Shown: positions 25,801 to 37,520, counted from the stretch's first letter. The stretch: 64,000 nt of DNA from Strigops habroptila (GCF_004027225.2 NC_044288.2:7561744-7625743), one strand, 5' to 3'. Numbers and translations: made by a program. The notes: generated by a model from the letters alone, not told the origin.

Positions 25801-28800
25801 TGCATTTCGCTGCAGCACTTTCGGGCAAGGAACTGATGTATCACACAGTGCCATGTACATTGGCTCTGTGCTCTTACATATATAGTTCCCAGGAGACCTG
25901 CACTGGTGTCTCATGGGGTTTCAGGCCTGGATACCCAACCAACACCACTCAGGTTTTGCCTTCCCACTGTCATGTGCGCTGGAGTTTGTTACTCCAGTTA
26001 AAAGCCAAACCCAAAGGAACAGGCAAAGCCGCAGCACTGGCAGAAGAGCTCACCTGCAGCACTGCTCAGAAGAGCTGATTTCAAGCAAGAACTTACTTAG
26101 CATAGACTCTGCTCAACTGGTTCAGATGCACCGATGCTGTAATATGTGGCCTTAATCTTCAGAAATGGCAAATCCTATTTACTGTGTAAGTATTTAAGCT
26201 AATTAAATCTCTGATGTGAGGAACACATGACAAACTGTTCACACTCTGTGCTGTAAAGGACATTGAAGTCTTGGACCTGCATGAAATATTCTGTGTCTCA
26301 TTCCATTTTGGGGTATGTGCTCAGCACTGTATTTAGCAATAACATAATTTGGTAATAATAGAAAGACACCGAATATGTTATGGCTAGATCGTCTGTAGAG
26401 TAAAGGAAGAAGTAATTCATACAAAGTTCTTCCTGGAAGCGCCATATTTACATTGCAGGGGCACAGTTGTGGTATCTTTGCATTATAGGAGTGATGCCTG
26501 TTGCCCTGCTGTTCAGCTCTGGCAAGTGCTGGGGTGAGAATCCCATGGTTAAAGTGTGACCACACAGAGCAGGATGCCCTGTTTTGGCTCAGAAGAGAAT
26601 GAGTGAGAAACACTGGCAATGGGCACTGGATGGGGCTGCTCGAAAAAAGGTCAAAAGCATTAAACAGGCGAAGGGAGGCTGGTTTCAGGCCCTGGCATAA
26701 AATGCTTAGTAGGGAAAGAGTAAAAATGGAGAAGGGCCTGCTAAAATGCCACATAAGCTGGTTAGTCTAATTGAAGATAGAAGAGAAAGCACCTAGAGAG
26801 CAGCTCATCCCCGAGCCAGGCTGGGTATGTGGCAGTGCTGGTTACAGGAGTGCTGTTAATCATGTACTGCTTGTACTGGTACCAGCACAGTGCGGTGTGG
26901 AGGCCAGGCACATCAATTTATCATGCGACCTTTGGGAGGCAGAAGTCTTCTACTTTGCATTCGATGAACTGAGTCTTCTCTTTTCTGGCCCGAGGTCCTG
27001 ACCCTTGTTCTCCGTGGCTCATGAAGGAGAGGGCTGCAGCTCATCCTCTGTGTGTGACCTGACTCCCCACTTTTCTTGATCTTGGTTTAATCTGGTAAAT
27101 TATTGGTCTTCTGAAGTCATGCTAATTAAGTTTCATGTGATTGGGACTTCATCCCAGATGTGGGTTACAGCTTCCCCCGCTTGCTTATGTGACTTATAGT
27201 GGAAAATGTGAGAAACAAACTGACTTAGTGTACTGAAATCAGTTGAGTCTTTTGGTGTGGTACAGGAGAAACACTGCACTACGTGTCCCTTGATGGCTGG
27301 ATTGGAATGGTCTTTGTTGGCCAGCATGAGCTGTTGCTCTTCCTGAGCCTTCCCCAGGCTCCCTGGCCTGTAAACAGGCAGTGTCGGTCTCTCTGGATGC
27401 TCAGCTACATGATGGGGGTAATATTTATTCACCTGCTGTGAGGAACTTGAGTGTCCGTGGTCCTCTGGAAAGGAAGGTTCCTGGCCTGGTGTCTGTGTCC
27501 CTGGTCCTGGACTGAACCACCTGTGTGCTGGACCGGGCACTGCTTTGACAAGGCTCCAGGGGTGTTGGGCAGCACAGCCCAGTCCTGGGGAGAAAACTGC
27601 TTTCCCACACAAGAAAAGAGCAGCATGGAGTCAGCTGTGTTTTCAGAGTGATGGTGGCCTTCCAAAAGCCAATACTGGTCTGAGGGATTGCATCACTTGA
27701 TGAAGTAATGATTGGCACAACGAATGGCATGAATTCTAATTAGTTTACATATGCATTAAAGTACATTGTCGAGAAAGATGGCACTTCTCTCTCAAACATA
27801 TGCAGTTAACTATCCCGTTGTGATCTCTTCTGGGCACAGTTAGTGCCTCTTCCCAATGTCCTTGGTCCCACCATGTGTCACGCTGTTCCCCAGAGCGGGA
27901 CAGTGGAGCCATGTACAGGGCTGCTCCGCACAGACCGGCCTCGGGCATCGTCCAGCACTGCCCTGCCCATCAGTTTGTCAATTGGAATAATTATCACAAG
28001 TTTAGAAGAAATGTTGTTATCTAACAGTATATTTAACAGTTAAAAAAATGAGGCTCGTCTTCCAACGCAGACTAGTCATTAGGAAAATAGATTTAGTGCC
28101 TTAGATGTGAAGGTAAAATAAATGAGGTGAAGGAAGTTTTGTGCTGAGTATGAAATCAGAGGCTTGATTCAATTATTCTTAACACACTGCTGAGGTCCCA
28201 CAGAAACCTGTGCATGGGAGCTCTTAAACCTATTCTAATTGAAGCAAAAAATCAGTGGAGTGGAAAGCGTCCTGGCTCTTCAGGGGATGTCAAAGTATAT
28301 AACATGGGAGACACCCGGGGGTTTGGAAAGCAGTGACAGCTACAAGCTGACCTTTGGCGTATTTAATCTGCAAATGGATTCCTGCTTAGGACAGCTAATG
28401 CTTTTAAGTTGCTGTAAAGGCTCGTTCCTGGATTTTAAAAAGCTGAGAATAAATGGATTTCATGATGCAGCTCCTATGCGCATTGCATAACAAATGGGTG
28501 GCTTGTGGATGTATTTAAATGATACAGTGCACTGGAAAACTTTGCAGGACTTATGAATAGTAATTGTAATTCATACACAATGGGGAGAGTAATTTTTCTA
28601 GTTAATATAGGAGAAAGGACCAGGCACTTGTTAAAATGGAAATACACTGAAGATGGAGCCTGCTGAAAAGAAGGGGGAGAAGGTTGCTGGTTTGTGTTTG
28701 TTTCCTAAACCATATTCACGAGCATTGCAGGGGCTTGTTACTCAGCTGGGCACTGACTTGACTGAGGTTTGCCCTCTGGGATCTGAAGGGAGGACATGAT

Positions 28801-30615
28801 ACAGTAATGTCTGCTTATTAAAAATCCATCGTGATTTTTCATTCCTGGCATTGGAATTGTTTGAGCCAGATTGCTCTGGTGTCTTACCCAGCACACACAA
28901 GTGCAGGCAGAGGCAGCCTGGTTCCAGGGTGTAGTGGTTTGGTTTAACCTTTCTTTTCCTTCTCTCTTTTCCTGTGGGGGGTCCGTGCCCGTCCCTTCCC
29001 TTTGGACACAGGAGACTGAGCACGGAGCTGTCAGTTGACTTGCCTGGAGCCAGCAGCAGTTCCGAGTCCTGTGGGTGCTGCGTTTGGGTCTGGTCCCCTG
29101 TGCTGTAGCATGTACAAGGAGCTACCAGCAGCACAAAAGTTGTTTTTAAAGCATGACGTTACTGCTGTGGCTCTTTCTGCCCTGGAAGAGAGCTTTGGTA
29201 AATTCATCTCTGTGCTTGGCCACAAATCCATGGCCGGGTCCTGTGCCTGTGTCACAGTGACTTCAGACTGAGCTGTGGATCTTGCCCGCTGCAACCGAGA
29301 GCACCTTCAGCCACAAATACAATGTGTTTGCTTAACTGAAACATGTGCCTGGTGATCATAGCAAGGAACTCAAGTTCCAGAATAATTCAGTGAACGCTTC
29401 GGGCGTGGAGACTTCAGGCTTGTGCCTATCTGATGAATGCTTCTGGTTTGTCACATCAGTAATCCCTGTATTAATGAACGGCCTGTGATGTGATGTGCTT
29501 GACTGACAAATCCTTGAAGTTATATATGACTGTGAGGAAGTGCTAGACTTCTCCAAGGTGCAGCTTTACCATGCTTTTCATCAGCCTCTGCGTGACAGCA
29601 TGTCAGAAAGAGTCCTGAGGAGGCACAGTGAGAGCCTGGGAAGTCATCTTGCCTCACAAGGTCACCACACGGGGCAGAAAGAGCTTTTCCTTTATCTTGC
29701 CTTTCATCTGAGGGGATCCACACACTCATCCAAAAGGCATGCAGTGGTGCAGTGGAGTGCTCTGTTCACATGATGTGCATACTGGACATACTGGAGTCCT
29801 TGAGCCTTCTTGTTCAGAGATGTTATCTCCTGTGCTTGCCGTGAAATCAGCAGCTCCCAAGGAGGCAGTGTGATCTCAGCAGAATAGTAAGAGGCTGTAA
29901 AATCTTGCACCTTCCCAATGAGATTTTAATTATGATACTACAATTAGAGGAAATTGAATTGCAGCACACTACTGTATTTACAGTGTTATTCAGCATCTTT
30001 GCCCATTCCCTCTGCATCCCTTATTTCCGCTCTGGTCCCAGGACCAGTAACACTCCCCACTGATGTGGCACTGGTCTGTCAAGGCAGCTCCTGTGCTGTG
30101 GCAGAGCTCAGCTCTGCTGAGGTGGGCGCCAAGCTCCGGGGTTCCTATGGCTCACCCTGAGCTCACGGTATTTCCCCCGCAGCCCCTGTGCTTGCGTCTG
30201 TCCCGATGCCACCGACGCTCCCCTCCTCCCGCACTGACGTTCACAGCCTCCGAGCAACCCTACCACTTCCACAGCTGAGAGGGGTGAGCCTGGGTGGGGA
30301 CACACACGCCCTTATCACCGCTGGCGTGGTTACCCCATGGCCCTCGCTGCAGCGTCTGTCCCAGGGCACTCGGCGTTTACACGCTGTGGCTCTTTTTCTG
30401 CCAAAGAGGCCTGGTGTCGGAGCCTGGCTGCGTCCTTGGGTCCGGGGCAGGCAGGTCAGGGAGGGGCACTCTCCGGAGGCAGGAGTTTTCTCCGGAGCAG
30501 GAGCATCTCCGAGTGGAGCATCGCTCGGGCAGGAGCACCCCCCGGGGCAGGGGCAGAGGTAGCGCCGCGCTCCGCGCGCCCGGGACGCGCCGTGCCCGAC
30601 GGGGCGGGCGGAGCG

Positions 30616-30650
30616 CCGTACCGTGCTGTGCCGAGCCGTGCCGTGCCGTA
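30616..30650 (+). repeat. Seven-unit CYGTG pentamer run upstream of Bbeta1
   Basis: Seven in-phase pentamers, CCGTA CCGTG CTGTG then CCGAG CCGTG CCGTG CCGTA, lie 178 to 144 bp before the Bbeta1 ATG. Six of the seven keep the CpG. The unit is the same as in the 675-bp array at 55261-55935. It probably falls in the core promoter or 5' UTR; the transcription start is not known. Confidence 0.9.
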
Positions 30651-30744
30651 TGGGAGGAGCCAGCTGGCTCCACCGCCCCTGCGCCCCCCCCCCCACCGCC
30701 GCGGCATTTCGCGGCCGGCCGCCGCGGAGCAGGGCGCGGGGGGG

Positions 30745-30810
30745 ATGATGGATCTGCGGCTGCTGAAGCCCCGCGCCCGCCAGCCCGCCGTCAATGGAGG
30801 AGGACGTTGA
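30745..30810 (+). other. Upstream ORF overlapping the Bbeta1 start codon
   Basis: An ATG at 30745, followed at once by a second ATG at 30748 (A at -3, G at +4), opens a 21-codon frame reading MMDLRLLKPRARQPAVN and onward, ending at TGA 30808-30810. It overlaps the Bbeta1 ATG at 30794 in a different frame. The Bbeta1 ATG has T at -3, a weaker context. If the transcript starts upstream of 30745, this arrangement would be expected to reduce Bbeta1 initiation. That is inference from general scanning rules. Confidence 0.5.
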
Positions 30811-30863
30811 GACCCGCAAGATCAGCAGCAGTTTCCTGCGAGACCACAGCTATGCCACGGAAG
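30794..30863 (+). CDS. PPP2R2B: PPP2R2B alternative first exon, Bbeta1 (cytosolic N-terminus)
   Basis: ATG at 30794 opens [20 protein letters not shown] then ATE plus one base, before a consensus donor GTGAGC (GT at 30864-30865). It matches the Bbeta1 N-terminus (human [20 protein letters not shown]) at full length, 23 codons plus 1, with four substitutions: Ile5Val, Asp6Glu, and Asn-Asn to Ser-Ser at residues 11-12. The Ser-Ser change creates a short CAGCAGCAG in the coding strand. The phase-1 end joins ADIISTVEF in the exon at 60785. Bbeta1 is the neuronal cytosolic form of the PP2A B55-beta targeting subunit, which gives the PP2A core enzyme its substrate choice. The weak context of the ATG and the overlapping upstream ORF suggest translational control. 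Confidence 0.96.
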
Positions 30864-33800
30864 GTGAGCGAGTGCCGCGGGGCCGCAGCCCCTTCCCCCG
30901 CAGCAGGTGGGGGCCGTCGGCCCCTGCCGACCCCCTGCTGCTTGCATCGGGGCCGGGCCCCGCTCTCCCCGGCCGGGCCGCCCCGCGGAGGCTCCGTGCG
31001 GACCCGCTGACCCGCTCCGGTGACTCAGCAGCGCCGGACCCGCCGGATCCCGCGGCATTGGGCTCCCCGAGCCGGGCTGGCGGGTCCGGCCCGCCCCTCG
31101 CTGGTCCCTCGGTGCCGCGGGGGAGCGGAGCCGCGGCCAGGCCGGAGAACTGCGAACCGGGATCCCCGGACCCCCATCCCTGCCCGGGCATCGAGAGCGG
31201 AGCGGGTCGGGTCGAACCCGGCCCCGCTGGCAGCCCCCAGCCCAGGCCGACCGCAGCCCGTTCCCCGCGGGGCCGGTGCCGGGCCGGGGGCTGCCGGCAG
31301 CCGGGAGGCGAGCGGGCGCGGTTTCAAGCCCGGCTTCCTTAGATTACGGCTGTATCAGCGCATCCGCAGGTCGCCCGTGGCTGCAGCGGGGTTGTCAGAT
31401 TGGGAAATACGGCAGATCCCGGTGCGGTTCTCGTTACAGAAATGAAATAGTTGTTTCAGGGCTATTTTTCCTCCAAGCCTCTGCAGGAAGAATTGCGTGT
31501 TCTGACTTGCGTGTTGCAGGGGCGAGGAGATGCCAAAGCTGTTGGACATGGCCAGCGGTAGCCCCGGCGAAGCTCACGGGCGCATCTGAGCGCGGTTGCC
31601 CGCAGGCTCGGGCAGCGGAGCAGACGCTGTGGCCATGTTCGGATCGGGCATCTGAAGGGAGCTGCAGGCTGTTCATGACGCTGCAGCTGCCACAAAGAGG
31701 GAGGCTCCACCGGCGGGGCTGGAGAAGGAGTGACAGGGCCGGAGCAGCGGCTGCCTCTGCTGCCCTTCCTGACAGCCCAGAGCTGCTTCCATCACCTCCA
31801 ACCTCCCCATGTGCCCTCACCTCGGGAGGAAAACACAGCCACTGTGGAGCAAAACCACCCCCTCCATCCCTCCTGGTGGCACTGACCCCTTGCATCCAAC
31901 TTCAGAAAACAGACTGCACACCAGAGAGCCTGGGCAAGCTTATTAATAGCTTAATTAGTAGCCAAAGAGGCTTTCCCGTGCTGGTTCATTCTCCTCAGGC
32001 TCGAGAGGAAGCCAACATAGGACCAGACTTTGGGAATGTTACTACTCCAGCACATGGCTAAAGGAGGGTTTGTTCATCAGGAACGTATTTGGTTTAATAC
32101 AGTGGTAAGCTTTGGATACCTGGTGAGCCACAGAAAATGGCCATGGGCACGTTCATGTTGCTTGTTCATAGCTGGAACATCATTGCCAGGCACTGGCAGT
32201 GCCCAGAGCAGTGAGGTGACACCCCGGGTGTCCCTGGCTCTGCTGCTCCCAGTGTGTCACATGTGGGGCTGGGTGGCAGCCGCCTCACCGGTGCAGGATG
32301 CAGGGAAGCTCTGGCTGAGGGGCGGCATGAAGGCAGTGTGGCTGGGATGGGGTTGAGCTCCCGTGCCCACCAGCCTGGCTCACATCGCTGTGGGCTGTGG
32401 GCTGTGGAGGGATGAATTTGCTGTTTCTGTGTTATAAAAGGCAGCTGCAGCAGGCAGCAGAAAAAAACTGGGGCTATAGCTGCCCTGTTGTGACCTACTG
32501 AGAGTGTGGTTTCTGTGATTGGGAAGAATGGAGGGTTGAGGTGAGCCTGTAGTGATTTCAGTGACACCAGGGGGTCTAGGGGTTTTCAGGAGTAAGATCC
32601 CATCTGTCTGGTAATTGGTGGTGGATTTCCTCAAGCTGCACGCTGGTGTTTTCAGAAGAGCCTTGTGTGCTGTATGAGAAAACCATAGCCCAGCTCTGCG
32701 CAGCGAACGGGCGGCAGGGTTTGTGAGGCGGTAATGGACTCATCCGGGGGGATCCACGCTGCTGCAGCCAGGCTGGAGCAGCCTTGGGAGCCTGTTTGGT
32801 GGCTGTCCCTCAGCTGGGAGTTTCTCCTCATCTCATGCCGTTCAGGACTTGTGCTTCTCCATACAGTTGTGCTGCTGGAGGAAGGCGGAATGCGCTCTGA
32901 AATGGTAGATCTTGCTAGTGTGGAAAACATGTGAAGGAAGATGATTCAGTTCTATTTTTTCTACAAGTGAAAGCAGAATGTGCCTAAACCGATGTGGTCA
33001 GTAACATGTCTTGAAATAAAAATCCTTCCAAATCCTGCTCCGGAGGTGGAGACTTGCTCTGGAAGTGAGGGTGTCCGTGGTGTGTCAGTGAGGGAAGGAT
33101 GGGGTTATGCAATTCGGTTCAGTGAAGTGTTGTCACTTAAATAGGTCTGGTATTCGAATGCAAATGCGGGATGAGGATGGCGTTTCAAAAGCATACACTT
33201 GAATGCCTCCTTCTTATGGTGCTCAAGAGTGCTGCTAATGAAGGAGGTGCAGCCATTGTGCTAACTCGACTTTGGCTGTCAGGGAATATTGACTTGCAGA
33301 GATGCAGCCGCATCCCCACACTTGGAGCTGGGTGAGGCTCTAGCCCGGTGGTTCGGTTGTTGGCTGGCCTAGAGCTCGCAGCACCGCTCCGAATGGCGGG
33401 TTCCTCGTGAGGGATGCTCACAAAATATGCTTGGTTTGTTCTGCTGCATAAGCCCATCTTTATTGGCAGTTGTGCTCAACACTCAGCCAGAAGTAGGACA
33501 AATTGAGACTATTTGAATACAAACAAACCATTTGAGTAGCTTGTGCTTCTAGATGTGCTTGCTAGAAGTGTGGGGCCCCCAAAGTTGGCTCATTTCCAGT
33601 AGCTTGACCCAAAATGCCCATCCCCTGAAGTCTTCAAGCTTTGGGTGTCACCTTTCTTGTGTGGCATTGCTGCCCACCTGGCAGGTCCCCAAGCCCTCTT
33701 GGTGGTTGATAGTTGGGTAGATACCTCCAAACAGAGGAGGGATGGTGTGAACACCCCGTTCTGTGCTCCCTGCCCTGATGAGAGGGACAGTCAGGACCCA

Positions 33801-34770
33801 GCCCATGTGCTCAGTGGGTTCAGGTGGGATGCCTGTGAGCACATGGTTGTGCTGTTGGAGGAGGATGCTTGGGAGGACCCTTGTCCCACAGCCACGGTGT
33901 GGGCCTGCCGTGGGGCCAGCCGTGTCCTGGAGCCACCCCTGGAGGGATATCCCTGTCCCTCATCTGATCTGCTGATGGAATATCTGCCCTGCAGGGGCTG
34001 TGTGGCCTCAGGGATGCGCCATGTCCCTGTATCCGCTGGGCCATGGTCCCCTGCATCTGCTCCCTAGCTGCTCCCCACAGCCCTTTTCCCAGTGTGCTGA
34101 CTGATGCCCAGCAAGTCTTTAATCTCCTTGAGGAGTGTTTCCTAAACCAAATAGATTTTGCCATTGAGAAATCTATCATTAAGCCTTCATTTCCTTTTCC
34201 TAGTTTAATCCTGTTACTTCCAGCTGTAACTCCCTTGCTTCTCTGTCGTTCCCATTCCACCTTTATCCCTGTCCCACTGCCATGCTGCACTGTGGGAAGG
34301 AGCCCTGATGCTGGCCCGCCTCTGCCCTGACGCCGAGGACATGGCCTCACGAGTCCCCCCACTAGGACCTCACCAGGGCCTGTGGGCACCCCGGAGCCAC
34401 TGGGTGCACGAGCAGAGGACAAGTGCAGGCTCCTCTGATCTGTTTTGGGGAGAGAGAAGCAATCCATGCCATTACAGCCTGACCAGCTGGTCACCTGCCT
34501 GGGGGGAGCATGTTCCAGAAGCAGCCTGGGCTGCACCCAACCTGCAGCCCAGGTTGTGCTGTGCCGGGTCCCCAAATGCTGTTTCACTTCCCGGTCAGTT
34601 TGTGAAGAGCAATCTGTGGCCACAGTGACCTTTATAAAAGTCTGTGTGTGGTTCCCAGAAATCCCGAGGTGTTTGACCCCAGCCTGGGTGCAGGGTGAGA
34701 GCTGGCGGGTATTTTTATTGTCGCGAATGATGACAGTTTATTTTGGGGATCATCTGGATTGGGATTTAAT

Positions 34771-35079
34771 TAATCCAGGAACCTCCACGAAGTTGTTTTT
34801 TTATCGCATAAGTACCTTGATTATGAAACATAATCCCATCCTTTATGCTTTTTATTTATACACATGCATTATGTTTAGCCCTCCCTTCCTCTCCCAGAGT
34901 CTGTATTCCAGCCAGGTTGGAAGGACCTACGGACACGCCTCCCTCTGTCTAATCCAGGGATCACTGCGAGGAGAGCCTTGTGCTTGTAGTGCACTGCATC
35001 AAAGCCGACTTGGGGGTACTTTAATCCTCAGATTAATGAGAGAATAGATGTGCCTGGGGATGCTGTAATCTTGGGATTA
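34771..35079. promoter_or_regulatory. Cluster of five TAATCC homeodomain-type motifs
   Basis: Exact TAATCC occurs at 34771-34776, 34831-34836, 34950-34955 and 35022-35027, with its complement GGATTA at 35074-35079. This is the core recognised by K50 homeodomain factors such as OTX, PITX and CRX. About 0.15 copies would be expected by chance in 310 bp counting both strands. The last two sites sit in an imperfect local duplication with a spacing of about 44-50 bp. Enhancer function is an inference. Confidence 0.35.
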
Positions 35080-35570
35080 GCGAGAGGACTGGGAACAGGT
35101 AATGAATGATGTGACTCTGACCCACTGCTGGTGGGCTGTGAGAGTGCCTGGTCACTGGTGACAGCATCTGTGGGGCACAGCCAAGTTTCCAAATAGGATG
35201 GTGAAGTGGTGGTGGAGGCCTGAGGCAACAGAAGCTTTCCCCATGGCCTTTCATCCTGTCTCCTCTGTGCCTACCTCCGTTTTGTGTCTCCCCTCGGACG
35301 TGCTTGCTCCTCAGCTGGCTCCTGTGGTGATGTCCAGTCTCTATAGACCGCTGGTGTCACATCAGCATCCTGTGGCCACCAGCGTGTGTGTGGGGCTCCA
35401 CGTCATAGCAGGGGTCTGCCTTGGGCTGTGTCGGGCAGGGGCACAGGGAGCTTTGGTGGGAAAACTTCTGGAGGCCTGGAGGAGCAGCAGTTGTGTGAAA
35501 GGGAGCAGACTTGGGAAGTTTTCCCATGGGATAGTCAACCCTTGTGATCTTTCAACATCTGCAAGAAGAG

Positions 35571-35785
35571 ACTGGACAAAGTCACAAGAGCTGTCAAGGT
35601 TTACTAAGCACAGAGGGATCACCTCTGGCTCGGGAGGCCCCTGAGCTGAACGTTGTTAGAGGGTGGGAGAATATGATTGGAAACACATTACATGGTTGCC
35701 CTGTTTGTGTGCATCTCCAGTTGTCCATGGGAGATGGGATGCTGGGCTGGATGTGCTTTTGATTTGACCCAGTAGGGCCTTGCTC
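35571..35785 (+). mobile_element. Possible ancient CR1 remnant
   Basis: The block near 35740-35775 reads GATGCTGGGCTGGATGTGCT then TTTGATTTGACCCAGTAGGG. It resembles the 3' end of older reptile and bird CR1 families that end in 'TGGGCTAGATGG...GACCCAGTATGGC'. Upstream text (AAGAGACTGGACAAAGTCAC) also fits loosely. The recognition is from memory and the copy is diverged. Confidence 0.45.
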
Positions 35786-36950
35786 CTGGGCAAAGCTCTT
35801 GTGGTCATTTTTGTGAACAAGAGTCCGCAGGGCTCTACCAAACCCCTAACACCTCCTTCCCAAAGAGATCCTGTGGCTGGGAAGTCAGCAGGTCGTTGGG
35901 CTTAAGGCAAATGCCATGGCATCATCAGCTACCCTAACCTGGGAGTTAGAGCAGAGGAGCACCCCTGCCAGTGGCCTAGTCACTGGCTGTGGGAATAAAG
36001 GCTTGTAGAAGAGATCCTTTGATAATATGTCCCAGGTGCTGGAGTTGCTGGAAATGCCACCGGTGTGGGCTGGTGACTCCTGTAACCCCTGTGAGAGGTG
36101 TGAGCTGTGCACACGTAGCAGAGCTGAGGTGCGTTGACGTGGCAGGGTGCTGATGAGGCAGGTTAAAAATAGCAGCTGCTTCCTCCCCATCCCTCCTGAT
36201 CCTGGCTGCTGGAAGCACTCAGGCTGATGTGCTGAGCAGGCACAAAGCTCCAGCTGCAGCCAGGGCCACATGGAGCCTGGGTACCGCAGGGAATGCACGA
36301 GGCAGAGGCGCGCTGGTACCCACCACCGCAGGGATCCGGGAAGCCCAGCCATAGCAGAATGCTGCACGGCAGGTCTGCCTGGAGCTGGTGGGTAAACCCC
36401 AAACAACCACTGACATCTCATCTCAGCATCCCTGTGTAGCACCGCCCTGGCTCTGGGGTGCTCTAGCATGCCCGGCAGCCCTGGGCAGTGGCACCTGAGC
36501 TCCTTGCAGCCCTCCCAAAGTCCCTGTGAGTTATGGTGCTGGCGACTGTCCTGGAGCTGAGGCAGTGCAAACCCGGAGCCCAGATGTGGAATCACTCGGC
36601 ACGTTGTTCCTACATTGTCCCAAACACAGTGCACAGCTTGGGTCCTGCCGCCCTCCCCAGTAAAGGCGTAACTGAGCCATCAGAGTCAATCAATGTCTCC
36701 ACTCAGAGCAGTTGTTCCAGTGCTGGTTGTTATTTTTCTCCTGCTGCATTGTGAGCCTGATTTCTTGAGGGGAAACATTTGAAGGGTCTTTGAGTGGTTT
36801 TGTTCTCCCATAGCAGGGAAAGGCACTGCTCCTCTTGCACCTTGACACTGGCCTTTGAATCACTCTGGAAGTGCAGGCATGGATTAGTGGGACCTCGCTC
36901 ACCATGGCAGTGAGTGAAGGGGGTGCTGGGTGCTGTTGTCATCCTTGAGA

Positions 36951-37520
36951 TAGAATCATAGACTGGTTTGTGTAGGAAGGAATCTTAAAGCTCATCCATC
37001 TCCAACCCCCTGCCACGGGTAGGGACACCTTCCACTAGAGCAGGTTGCTCCAAGCCCCTGTGTCCAACCTGGCCTTGAACACTGCCAGGGATGGGGCAGC
37101 CACAGCTTCTCTGGGCACCCTGTGCCAGCGCCTCAGCACCCTCACAGGAAAGAGCTTCTGCCTAAGATCTCCGCAGAGTGCAGCAGAGGGGGAGAATCCC
37201 CTCCCTTGACCTGCTGCTCATGCTCTGGGGGTGCAGCCCAGCACATGGAGGGGTTCTGGGCTCAAGTGCACATGGGGAGCTTCTCATCAGCCAGCCCCCC
37301 CAAGTCCTTCTCCTCAGGGCTGCTCCCTCCAGTCTCCACACAACCTGCATTTGTGCTGCGGTTGCCCCAACCCAGGGGCAGGACCTTGCACTTGGCCTGG
37401 TTGAACTTCATGAGGCTGGCACGGTCCCACCTCTCCAGCCTGTCCAAGTCCCTCTGAATCCTATCCCTTCCCTCCAGCATGTCAACCAACATCCTTGTGT
37501 TGTTCCCTGTGAGGTTTGCT
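36951..37520 (-). mobile_element. CR1 LINE 3' fragment (about 570 bp)
   Basis: The plus strand starts TAGAATCATAGACTGG and follows the reverse complement of the CR1 3' end. After an apparent internal gap near 37165-37175 it continues into more 5' CR1 sequence, including GGTTGAACTTCATGAGGCTG. Minus orientation. There is no intact reverse transcriptase. The right border is approximate. Confidence 0.93.

Larger units (their letters stand above)
16358..30793 (+). other. PPP2R2B intron from Bbeta2 to the Bbeta1 first exon
   Basis: This 14.4-kb stretch is intron for the Bbeta2 and alpha-like transcripts and upstream DNA for Bbeta1. It contains an orphan CpG island (about 19060-19590), a CR1 copy abutting it (19588-19843), a two-copy 21-bp repeat (18144-18185) and, at its right end, the Bbeta1 CpG island. 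From 20 to 30 kb I recognise no gene or mobile element. Open frames there are short and featureless. Confidence 0.75.
30400..31470. promoter_or_regulatory. CpG island promoter of the PPP2R2B Bbeta1 isoform
   Basis: A GC- and CpG-dense region surrounds the Bbeta1 start at 30794 and extends into the intron. Upstream of the ATG it holds a seven-unit CYGTG-type pentamer run (30616-30650), a run of 11 C (30684-30694) and an upstream ORF (30745-30810). In human the SCA12 CAG repeat lies in the 5' region of this isoform; no CAG run is visible in the corresponding stretch here. Long open frames on both strands are GC artefacts. Borders are by eye. Confidence 0.78.
30864..36950 (+). other. PPP2R2B large intron, part 1
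   Basis: This stretch begins with the end of the CpG island (to about 31.5 kb), then ordinary intron. It contains a cluster of TAATCC/GGATTA motifs at 34771-35079 and a possible old CR1 remnant at about 35571-35785. Open frames up to 267 codons on the minus strand (33820-34623) have no recognisable domain. Confidence 0.75.

Noticed and set aside
30241..31010. Open frames of 157-238 codons on both strands around the Bbeta1 exon
   Set aside because: Composition artefacts of the CpG island. The only supported coding sequence is 30794-30863.
33820..34623. 267-codon minus-strand open frame
   Set aside because: No domain, no recognisable homology, and no exon structure. It lies inside a large intron on the opposite strand.
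35885..36634. 249-codon minus-strand open frame
   Set aside because: Mixed-composition translation with no motif; consistent with chance in moderately GC-rich intron.
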